6,931 nucleotides of DNA from CAZESH01 sp964514665. Lineage in GTDB: Bacteria; Bacillota; Bacilli; Paenibacillales; KCTC-25726. The stretch covers positions 1 to 6,931 of the forward strand of contig CAZESH010000239.1 in assembly GCA_964514665.1 (NCBI GenBank), read 5' to 3'. The notes beneath the pieces are model-generated. The model did not search any database, had not been told where the DNA came from, and worked only from the letters and a program-made list of their open reading frames with translations. A program made the translations under genes and the position numbers. Positions 1-5,103 of the stretch are shown here, piece by piece (the stretch's first letter is position 1; every line of letters starts with the position of its first letter).

Positions 1-174
1 CCCCACAATGCCGCTTGTAAGCATGACCTTAATGCCATGAGGATGAGTGGATGAGTTTGTGAGTATTCTCGAAACCACGCCTTCTGTCAGCTCCCCCGAA
101 CGCTGGTCTTGTTTTTGCACCACTCTGACTTTCGTGCCCTGCTTTATATTTTCCCGTTTGGTACCCGGCAGCAT
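1..174 (-). CDS. ywbE: YwbE family protein (DUF2196), partial, C-terminus beyond the left edge
   Basis: Fifty-eight codons are visible and the frame is still open at base 1. The peptide starts MLPGTKRENIKQG and continues with KVRVVQKQDQRSGELTEG and LTNSSTHPHGIKVMLTSG. This is the conserved core of the small YwbE proteins of Bacillota (about 60-70 residues), notably the QDQR-G-LTEG and HPHGIKV segments, so only a few residues are missing. The family has a small beta-rich fold; its function is unknown and I assign none. Two in-frame ATGs lie at 180 and 174. The one at 174 is preferred because GGAG (complement of 182-185) is 7 nt upstream of it but only 1 nt from the ATG at 180. The gene is divergent from the radical SAM gene, so the AT-rich stretch 186-247 must serve both. 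Family assignment is confident. Confidence 0.87.
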   Translation of the reverse strand, partial: MLPGTKRENIKQGTKVRVVQKQDQRSGELTEGVVSRILTNSSTHPHGIKVMLTSGIVG

Positions 175-180
175 GACCAT

Positions 181-188
181 TCTCCTTT
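181..188 (-). promoter_or_regulatory. Ribosome binding site that decides the ywbE start
   Basis: On the minus strand this reads AAAGGAGA. It leaves 7 nt before the ATG at 174 and only 1 nt before the in-frame ATG at 180, so the inner ATG is the likely start. Confidence 0.6.
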
Positions 189-207
189 AGGAAGATTTAT
201 CCTGTTA

Positions 208-236
208 TTTTATATTCTTATTCCATTGTATATAAT
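208..236 (+). promoter_or_regulatory. Candidate sigma-A promoter of the radical SAM gene
   Basis: A perfect TATAAT lies at 231-236. The matching -35 region (about 208-213, TTTTAT) is poor, so assignment rests on the -10 alone. The predicted transcript start is near 243. That is only about 5 nt before the ATG at 248 but about 35 nt before the TTG at 278, which supports the TTG as the start codon. Confidence 0.45.
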
Positions 237-265
237 GAATGAATTGAATGCATAAAAGCCGGAAT

Positions 266-270
266 GGGGA
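266..270 (+). promoter_or_regulatory. Ribosome binding site supporting the TTG start of the radical SAM gene
   Basis: GGGGA lies 7 nt before TTG 278. No comparable purine run precedes the ATG at 248, where the upstream bases are AATGAATGAATTGA. Confidence 0.5.
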
Positions 271-277
271 ACAGAAG

Positions 278-1153
278 TTGAAAACCTTCAAAAAAGTATA
301 TATCGAAATTACGAGCGTGTGCAACCTGGCGTGCAGCTTTTGTCCGCAAACCAGTCGGCAGGCGAATTTTATCAAGCTGGATACCTTTACCCGTATTTTA
401 AATCAAATCAATCCCCATACAAACCATATCTACCTTCATGTCAAAGGCGAGCCGCTGCTTCATCCCAAGCTTGATGAATTGCTGGATGCGAGCCACGAGA
501 AAGGATTCAAGGTCAATATTACAACAAATGGAACACTGATTCAAAAAGCCAAGCACAAAATACTTGGAAAGCCGGCAGTCCGCCAAATCAACTTCTCGCT
601 TCACAGCTTTGACGGGCATGTTGGGTCAACGAATCGCGAGCAATACTTGACGAATATTATTTCCTTTATCCGGGAAGCGGCAGATCAAGACATCATTTTT
701 TCATTCAGACTGTGGAATTTGGATCAAGACAATGCGGCGAACCTGGAAAAAAGCAGAAACCGGAACTCGTTGGAAATTATTGAGAAAGAGTTTAAGCTGG
801 ACTACAAAATCGAAGAAAAGGTCGTACGGGGAAAAGGGCTGAAAATTGCTGACCGCGTTTATTTAAACCAGGACCATGAATTTGAATGGCCCAGTCTGCA
901 AGCACCCGAAGATGACGGAAAGGGATTCTGCCACGCGCTGCGAAACCAGGCCGCCGTTTTGGTCGACGGAACGGTCGTACCCTGTTGTCTTGATGGCGAG
1001 GGCGTGATTAACTTGGGCAATATTCATGATTCGGCTTTTTCCGATATCGTCGAAAGCGAACGGGCCAACAACCTCTTCGACGGATTTTCCAGAAGGGAAG
1101 CCGTTGAGGAGCTATGCAGGAAATGCGGATATAAAAAGAGGTTTGGTGCTTGA
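278..1153 (+). CDS. Radical SAM protein with short SPASM/twitch-like C-terminal domain
   Basis: Predicted iron-sulfur enzyme that cleaves S-adenosylmethionine to start radical chemistry; substrate unknown. With TTG at 278 as residue 1 (291 aa), the radical SAM motif CNLACSFC is at residues 15-22 (C15, C19, C22). The GEP motif of HVKGEPLLHP (54-63) stands in for the usual GGEP, and NITTNGTL follows at 80-87. The C-terminus has C218-x12-G-x4-C236 and then C280-x2-C283. That is enough for one auxiliary 4Fe-4S cluster but lacks the remaining cysteines of a full SPASM domain. An in-frame ATG at 248 would add MHKSRNGEQK, but it has no Shine-Dalgarno and sits almost on the predicted transcript start. 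TTG 278 has GGGGA 7 nt upstream, and the protein then begins MKTFKKVYIEIT, right at the first strand of the barrel. No obvious RiPP precursor, transporter or partner enzyme lies alongside. Domain assignment is firm; function is unknown. Confidence 0.92.
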   Translation: MKTFKKVYIEITSVCNLACSFCPQTSRQANFIKLDTFTRILNQINPHTNHIYLHVKGEPLLHPKLDELLDASHEKGFKVNITTNGTLIQKAKHKILGKPAVRQINFSLHSFDGHVGSTNREQYLTNIISFIREAADQDIIFSFRLWNLDQDNAANLEKSRNRNSLEIIEKEFKLDYKIEEKVVRGKGLKIADRVYLNQDHEFEWPSLQAPEDDGKGFCHALRNQAAVLVDGTVVPCCLDGEGVINLGNIHDSAFSDIVESERANNLFDGFSRREAVEELCRKCGYKKRFGA

Positions 1154-1299
1154 GGAAAAATGCTGATCTCTTCGATAGGCTGATATTATCATTAAATTGC
1201 CTGGAACACCGAAAGATCAATCTGAAACTGAATACAAGACCATACAACCAATGGGGTGACTTTTTGAGCAAACGCTGTTATTATTTTACGATGCATTGA
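1150..1299 (+). CDS. Doubtful small ORF (49 aa), possibly translationally coupled to the radical SAM gene
   Basis: A TTG at 1150 overlaps the TGA stop of the radical SAM gene (TTGA). It is preceded at about 8 nt by AAAAAGAGG, which lies inside that gene's last codons. The frame stays open to TGA at 1297. The peptide would begin MRKNADLFDRLILSLN and end KRCYYFTMH; it is basic, with two cysteines and no membrane segment or signal peptide. I do not recognise it. In favour are the ribosome binding site and the stop/start overlap. Against are the short length, the rare start codon and unremarkable codon use in an AT-rich spacer. It may be chance; a degraded gene remnant or a small partner peptide of the radical SAM enzyme are alternatives. 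Confidence 0.18.
   Translation: MRKNADLFDRLILSLNCLEHRKINLKLNTRPYNQWGDFLSKRCYYFTMH
1264..1292 (+). promoter_or_regulatory. Weak candidate promoter for the Gfo/Idh/MocA oxidoreductase gene
   Basis: TTGAGC (1264-1269) and TACGAT (1287-1292) are separated by exactly 17 bp, each matching four of six sigma-A consensus positions. Transcription would begin near 1300, giving a leader of about 75 nt. That leader includes an AGACC/GGTCT inverted repeat (1311-1315 / 1340-1344, 24-nt loop). The 9-mer ATGCATTGA occurs at 1291-1299, overlapping the promoter end, and again at 1348-1356; GAGGTC occurs at 1338-1343 and 1362-1367. None of these repeats is strong enough to call an operator. Confidence 0.3.
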
Positions 1300-1374
1300 T
1301 TTTGCGCTTTAGACCGCATGAGTTTTTTTAGAAATTTGAGGTCTTTCATGCATTGAGAAGAGAGGTCGATTAAA

Positions 1375-2373
1375 TTGGTTCGAATCGGAGTAATCGGTAC
1401 TAATTTCATTACAGAAAGATTACTTGAAGCAGCAAGGGATGTAAAAAATTTTGAACTATCGGCAGTTTATTCCCGCACCAGTGAGAGAGCACGAGAATTT
1501 GCAAGCCGATATGGAGTAACAAAACAGTTTACAAACCTGGAAGAAATGGCAGCCAGTCCAGACATTGACGCGGTATATATCGCTACTCCCAATTCATATC
1601 ACGCCAAACAAGCTGTATTGTTTTTACAAAATGGCAAACATGTTTTATGTGAAAAGCCGCTTGCTGCCAATGCAGCCGAAGCAGCGAGGATGATTCAAGC
1701 CGCAAAAGATCATAACGTCTTGTTGATGGAGGCCATGAAATCAACATTGCTCCCAAGCTTCAAGGCCATTCAAGATAATCTGCATAAAATTGGTCCTATT
1801 CGCAGATACTTCGCAAGCTGTTGCAAGTATTCATCCCGTTATGATAAATACAAAGAAGGAATCGTACTTAATGCCTTTAATCCAGAATTTGCCAATGGTT
1901 CATTAATGGATCTCGGAGTTTATTGTCTTTTTCCACTCATAAAATTATTCGGCGAGCCGAACGAAGTGAAGGCAACCGGCCTTATACTTGACTCAGGTGT
2001 GGATGGTGAAGGCAGCGCCATATTAAGATACGACGATAAAGAAGCGATTGCGATTTATTCCAAAATAACCAACTCTTATTTGTCAAGCGAAATTCAAGGA
2101 GAAAAAGGCAGCATGATGATTGATAAGATTCATACGCCTGAAAAAGTGGAGATTCACTACAATGACGGCACCGTTGAACCATTATCCGTCCATCAATCCC
2201 ATCCTGCCATGTATTATGAAATAAATGAATTTGTTGAATTGATCAATCGCGGGAAAACAGAATCTGATGCGAACTCCTATCACAGTTCATACACCACGAT
2301 GCAAGTGATGGATAAAATTCGAAATGAAATAGGTCTTGTATATCCAAATGACCATAGCGAACCTGCACATTAA
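1375..2373 (+). CDS. Gfo/Idh/MocA family NAD(P)-dependent oxidoreductase, YulF-like
   Basis: Cytoplasmic dehydrogenase of 332 aa, the usual size for the family. The N-terminal Rossmann fold begins RIGVIGTNFIT (residues 3-13), continues with AVYSR (30-34) and DAVYIATPNSYH (65-76), and ends in the family signature CEKPLAAN (92-99), whose Lys94 is the expected catalytic lysine. The C-terminal domain has NAFNPEFANGSLMDLGVYC (166-184). Here D179-L-G-V-Y183 takes the place of the commoner D-x-G-x-H, as in the dihydrodiol/xylose dehydrogenase-type branch. From memory it resembles B. subtilis YulF; orthology is not proved, so no symbol is given. The TTG start is supported by AGAGGT (1361-1366), ending 8 nt upstream, and by the Rossmann strand starting at once. 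It is read alone, towards cynS, with only 13 bp between the two stops. The substrate is probably a sugar or polyol, but the sequence does not say which. Confidence 0.9.
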   Translation: MVRIGVIGTNFITERLLEAARDVKNFELSAVYSRTSERAREFASRYGVTKQFTNLEEMAASPDIDAVYIATPNSYHAKQAVLFLQNGKHVLCEKPLAANAAEAARMIQAAKDHNVLLMEAMKSTLLPSFKAIQDNLHKIGPIRRYFASCCKYSSRYDKYKEGIVLNAFNPEFANGSLMDLGVYCLFPLIKLFGEPNEVKATGLILDSGVDGEGSAILRYDDKEAIAIYSKITNSYLSSEIQGEKGSMMIDKIHTPEKVEIHYNDGTVEPLSVHQSHPAMYYEINEFVELINRGKTESDANSYHSSYTTMQVMDKIRNEIGLVYPNDHSEPAH

Positions 2374-2386
2374 ACGGGCATATCCC

Positions 2387-2845
2387 TCACCATTTTCTAT
2401 AGGGAAGAAATTTGCCGTCAAAGGTCACAACCACGCGATCTCCCTTTGGATCCTGCTTCTTCTTGACATCGATTTCAAAATCAATCGCGCTCATGATTCC
2501 GTCTCCGAACATTTCATGAATGACGGCTTTTAATGTCGTGCCATAAACTTGAGTAATTTCATGGAAACGATAAATCAAAGGATCTACCGGCACTGAGCTG
2601 TCCAACGAGCCTTTCATCGGAATTTCCTCCAGAGCTAAAGCTACATCTTGATCCAAGTCAAGAAAATGAGTCAATTTTTGAGCTTCTTCCTTATTCATGG
2701 AAGCCTGACCCATAATTGCAGCCGCAACCCACACTTTATCACGGCCCAGCAATTCACCGAACTGCTCAAAAGTAACCCCCTTTGCTTTTTTTGCATTGAG
2801 AATCAGATCAGTTGCCTCTTTTTTCGTTAGCTTCGCTTTGTCCAT
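2387..2845 (-). CDS. cynS: Cyanate hydratase (cyanase)
   Basis: Catalyses the bicarbonate-dependent breakdown of cyanate to ammonia and CO2 in the cytoplasm. E. coli cyanase is a decamer of 156-residue subunits; this protein is 152 aa. The N-terminal helical, helix-turn-helix-like domain (about residues 1-80) contains GVTFEQFGELLGRDKVWVAAAIMGQASM. The C-terminal catalytic domain holds all three active-site residues: Arg93 and Glu96 in YRFHE and Ser119 in GIMSAIDF, equivalent to Arg96, Glu99 and Ser122 of E. coli. It ends with the typical GKFLPYRKW. The frame extends upstream to 2896, but ATG 2845 is chosen because AAAGGGTG lies 8 nt before it and family homology starts here. No carbonic anhydrase (cynT), cyanate transporter (cynX) or cynR regulator gene is in view. 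A -10 box and a GlnR/TnrA-like site upstream suggest nitrogen control. The gene follows lutC on the same strand after 144 bp. Product is very secure. Confidence 0.97.
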   Translation of the reverse strand: MDKAKLTKKEATDLILNAKKAKGVTFEQFGELLGRDKVWVAAAIMGQASMNKEEAQKLTHFLDLDQDVALALEEIPMKGSLDSSVPVDPLIYRFHEITQVYGTTLKAVIHEMFGDGIMSAIDFEIDVKKKQDPKGDRVVVTFDGKFLPYRKW

Positions 2846-2853
2846 CGATGATA

Positions 2854-2861
2854 CACCCTTT
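2854..2861 (-). promoter_or_regulatory. Ribosome binding site deciding the cynS start
   Basis: AAAGGGTG on the minus strand, 8 nt before ATG 2845. The longer frame starting at 2896 would place its start codon within a nucleotide or two of the predicted transcript start and inside the putative GlnR/TnrA site, so it is rejected. Confidence 0.6.
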
Positions 2862-2880
2862 CTTTCCAATGTAATCTGTA

Positions 2881-2897
2881 TGTAATTTAACATCACA
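2881..2897 (-). promoter_or_regulatory. Putative GlnR/TnrA nitrogen-control operator of cynS
   Basis: The 17-mer TGTAATTTAACATCACA matches both half-sites of the Bacillota GlnR/TnrA box, TGTNA-N7-TNACA, at every fixed position. The inner seven bases are AT-rich with one C. The site is quasi-palindromic, so strand is nominal. It begins just downstream of the predicted cynS transcript start (about 2898), a position expected to give repression. Nitrogen control makes biological sense for an enzyme that releases ammonia. Binding is inferred, not shown. Confidence 0.55.
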
Positions 2898-2904
2898 CAT
2901 ATAA

Positions 2905-2933
2905 ATTATACAATTTTTTAAATAAAATATGTG
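2905..2933 (-). promoter_or_regulatory. Candidate cynS promoter (-10 TATAAT)
   Basis: On the minus strand TATAAT occupies 2910-2905. The -35 position at 17 bp (2933-2928) reads CACATA and is poor, which could mean dependence on an activator or low basal activity. An inverted repeat CACATAT (2896-2902) / ATATGTG (2927-2933) brackets the promoter. The transcript would start near 2898, giving a leader of about 50 nt. Confidence 0.45.
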
Positions 2934-2936
2934 AGT

Positions 2937-2960
2937 TTTGTTTACATGAAAATAAACAAA
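2937..2960. repeat. Perfect 8-bp inverted repeat between lutC and cynS
   Basis: TTTGTTTA-N8-TAAACAAA, symmetrical and AT-only apart from one G:C pair per arm. It lies just upstream of the cynS promoter and 30 bp after the lutC stop. It is too GC-poor to be a convincing terminator stem, so a protein-binding site is the more likely role; the binding protein is unknown. Confidence 0.5.
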
Positions 2961-2989
2961 TTTTAACGGTTTTAAAAAAAATCATAGGT

Positions 2990-3688
2990 TTAGTCGGTTA
3001 ATAGAATGACATGAACTTTGCCCGGACCATGAACGCCAAAGGCAAGATCCATTTCGATATCGCCTGTCCGGCTGGGACCGGTAATGAAATTGATGCAGGC
3101 CGGCAAACCGTGTTCAACCTGGCGGTGAACTTGGGCAACCGCTTGCGTCAAACGGGGGTGGATCTGCGCTTCCTGCAAAACGGCGACAAATACGGGAGGA
3201 AGCAAGCTCACCAACCGCCCGCGGCCGCCTCCGTTCCACAAAACAACCGTGCCGGTCTCGGCCAAGCCCATTTCCGCGAAGGCAATCCCCATATCCACTT
3301 GCGCCGCGTATGCCCGAAGCTCCTGTTCATCCTCTGTCGAGCGCCATACCCGGTGCTCCACGCCCGCTTCTTGCAAACATTGATCGAGCTGCAAGGCATG
3401 AAACCGCTCATCCTCCCAAGACATCACGGAATGCGCATCGAATTTGTCAGTTACTTTTTGCAGCACCTTGCCCAGTTCAGACCTGGGGATCCGATCGACC
3501 TCTGTCTCATTCAAAGCAGCCAAGCTGTCCATAAATTGATGCACCAAATCCTCCTGGCTGAGTTCTTGATAGAGATGCTCATACGGTTTATTAGGCCAGA
3601 TTGGAGGCGTCACGCCGCGGCGGCGGGGGCGACCCAGCTTTTTGGCTATGCCATCAAGGAAGGCTTCCTGCCCTTTCTGCGAATCCAT
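2990..3688 (-). CDS. lutC: L-lactate utilization protein LutC (LUD domain)
   Basis: Third component of the LutABC iron-sulfur system that B. subtilis needs to oxidise L-lactate to pyruvate. It is 232 aa, close to the B. subtilis protein (about 240). The N-terminus FLDGIAKKLGRPRRRGVTPP (10-29) is typical. The LUD (DUF162) domain follows, with MGIAFAEMGLAETGTVVLWNG (133-153), LLPPVFVAVL (162-171) and the hallmark NFITGPSRTGDIEMDLAFGVHGP (200-222). There is no cysteine cluster, as expected for LutC. The frame is open upstream to 3823 inside lutB. ATG 3688 is chosen because it follows the lutB stop by 2 nt, has GGAGAGGG (3703-3696) 7 nt upstream, and family homology starts there. It is the last gene of the lut operon. 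No convincing intrinsic terminator follows, only T-rich sequence and a GC-free TTTTAA/TTAAAA hairpin, so some read-through toward cynS is possible. Confidence 0.95.
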   Translation of the reverse strand: MDSQKGQEAFLDGIAKKLGRPRRRGVTPPIWPNKPYEHLYQELSQEDLVHQFMDSLAALNETEVDRIPRSELGKVLQKVTDKFDAHSVMSWEDERFHALQLDQCLQEAGVEHRVWRSTEDEQELRAYAAQVDMGIAFAEMGLAETGTVVLWNGGGRGRLVSLLPPVFVAVLQEAQIHPRLTQAVAQVHRQVEHGLPACINFITGPSRTGDIEMDLAFGVHGPGKVHVILLTD

Positions 3689-3690
3689 GC

Positions 3691-5103
3691 TTAATCCCTC
3701 TCCTTTTTGTGAGTCTTCCACCAGTCGTGGAAGGATTGCTTGGCCGGTTGGGGAAGGTCCCGCGATCCGGTCCAGCCTGACAAGAGTCCCGGAGCTTTGG
3801 AAATAAATCCGTCTTTGGCCCACAAGCCCGTTCCCGGGCGGGCAATCTTGACAGCTTTTTCATATGCGGCAGGATGGCTTGTGACAAAACCGAATCCTTT
3901 AAAGGCAAGCTTTTCCGACAAAGGAGTATATCCCTGCTCCACCTCGTCCTTGCGGTGCTCCAGAAGCAGATCATGCAGCGGGATTTTGACGGGACACACC
4001 TCCGTGCAGGCGCCGCATAAACTTGAAGCAAAAGGCAGATCCTTGGTCTCCCCATAGCCTTCCAGCAGAGGGGCAAGCACGGCGCCGATCGGGCCGCTGT
4101 AAACGCCGCCGTAGGCATGTCCGCCAATATTGCGGTATACCGGGCATACGTTTACGCAAGCTCCGCAGCGAATGCATTTTAGAATTTCCTGATAAGCCGT
4201 CCCCAAGATGTCGGATCGGCCGTTATCCAGAACGATTAAATGAAACTCCTCGGGGCCATCGGCATCCCCTTCCCGGCGCGGCCCGTTAATCGCGGTCATA
4301 TATACGGAAATTTTCTGTCCCGTAGCGCTCCGCGTCAGCATGGAGACCGCGATATCGAGCTCATTCCAGGTAGGGACCATCCGTTCCATCCCCATGATGG
4401 CAATATGCACTTTGGGGAGGGTTGTCGTCAAGCGCGCATTTCCCTCATTGCTGATCAGGACGACAGAGCCCGATTCGGCGACCGCAAAGTTGCAGCCGGA
4501 AATGCCGATATCCGCTTCCAGGAAATCCTCCCGCAGCTGTCCTCTTGCAAATTGGCACAACTCCTCGGTCTCCTTGGAAAGCTGGCGACCCGCCACCTTC
4601 GAGAAAAGCTCCGCGACCTGCTCTCTTGTTTTGTGGATCGCCGGAGCAATCAAGTGTGAGGGAGTCTCCCCCGCCAATTGAATGATATACTCGCCCAGAT
4701 CGGATTCCACGATTCTCAGTCCCGCTTCTTCCATGTGTTTGTTGAGATGAATCTCTTCGCTGACCATGGACTTTGATTTAATTACCTTCTTGGCCCCTTT
4801 TTCTTTGGCGATTCGCAGCACATAATCAACGGCGTCCTCAGCCTTGGCGGCGAAATGGACATGGCCGCCGTTCTTTCGCACATTCCCCGCCAGCTGCTCC
4901 AGATAGCTGTCCAGGTTTTCAAGCGTATGCATACGGATTTGCGAGGCCTGTTCTCTCCATTCCTCCACATTGCCCAGTTCTTCTGCCGCCGCAAACCGTC
5001 CGGCGCGAAGGCGATCCTGGGTGAAAGGAACCGCCTTTTGCAATTGGGGATCGTCCAGCGCTTTCTCTACGCGATTAAAAAATGCTTTGCTGTCCACACT
5101 CAT
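3691..5103 (-). CDS. lutB: L-lactate utilization iron-sulfur protein LutB
   Basis: Central electron-transfer subunit of LutABC; 470 aa against about 479 in B. subtilis. Residues from about 60 to 300 form a LUD domain, including ISGCNFAVAESGSVVLISNEGNAR (201-224) and LPKVHIAIMGMERM (229-242). It is followed by a ferredoxin-like module with two 4Fe-4S motifs: C310-x2-C313-x2-C316-x3-C320-P and C363-x2-C366-x3-C370-P, the latter in LCGACTEVCPVKIPLHDLL. The family C-terminal extension ends KKERD. Electrons from lactate would pass through these clusters towards the respiratory chain; the exact acceptor is not known from the sequence. The ATG at 5103 overlaps the lutA stop in ATGA, with AAAGGGG 8 nt upstream, indicating translational coupling. 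lutC begins 2 nt after its stop. The gene is markedly richer in G+C than the genes at 248-2373, and this produces long spurious frames on the other strand. Confidence 0.96.
   Translation of the reverse strand: MSVDSKAFFNRVEKALDDPQLQKAVPFTQDRLRAGRFAAAEELGNVEEWREQASQIRMHTLENLDSYLEQLAGNVRKNGGHVHFAAKAEDAVDYVLRIAKEKGAKKVIKSKSMVSEEIHLNKHMEEAGLRIVESDLGEYIIQLAGETPSHLIAPAIHKTREQVAELFSKVAGRQLSKETEELCQFARGQLREDFLEADIGISGCNFAVAESGSVVLISNEGNARLTTTLPKVHIAIMGMERMVPTWNELDIAVSMLTRSATGQKISVYMTAINGPRREGDADGPEEFHLIVLDNGRSDILGTAYQEILKCIRCGACVNVCPVYRNIGGHAYGGVYSGPIGAVLAPLLEGYGETKDLPFASSLCGACTEVCPVKIPLHDLLLEHRKDEVEQGYTPLSEKLAFKGFGFVTSHPAAYEKAVKIARPGTGLWAKDGFISKAPGLLSGWTGSRDLPQPAKQSFHDWWKTHKKERD

Noticed and set aside
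1008..1271. Minus-strand 87-codon frame across the end of the radical SAM gene
   Set aside because: Mostly antisense to a clear gene, with no recognisable motif.
2374..2405. Terminator between the convergent oxidoreductase and cynS genes
   Set aside because: Only GGG-N5-CCC (2376-2386) and TCCCT/AGGGA (2383-2387 / 2401-2405) are found. Stems are 3-5 bp with no T-run on either strand.
2846..2896. Longer cynS start at 2896 adding 17 residues
   Set aside because: The extension runs through the putative operator and ribosome binding site and has no cyanase homology; ATG 2845 has a proper ribosome binding site.
2961..2990. Terminator after lutC
   Set aside because: There is a T-run on the minus strand, but the only stem is TTTTAA/TTAAAA around CGG, which is too weak for an intrinsic terminator.
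3011..3694. A 227-codon open frame on the plus strand opposite lutC
   Set aside because: It lies entirely antisense to lutC, has no family-like motif, and results from the G+C-rich codon use of lutC. The same holds for the plus-strand frames across lutB and lutA (for example 4240-4659, 4855-5325 and 5082-5474).
3689..3823. Longer lutC start at 3823, inside lutB
   Set aside because: The added 45 residues overlap lutB, and the family N-terminus plus a good ribosome binding site fit ATG 3688.
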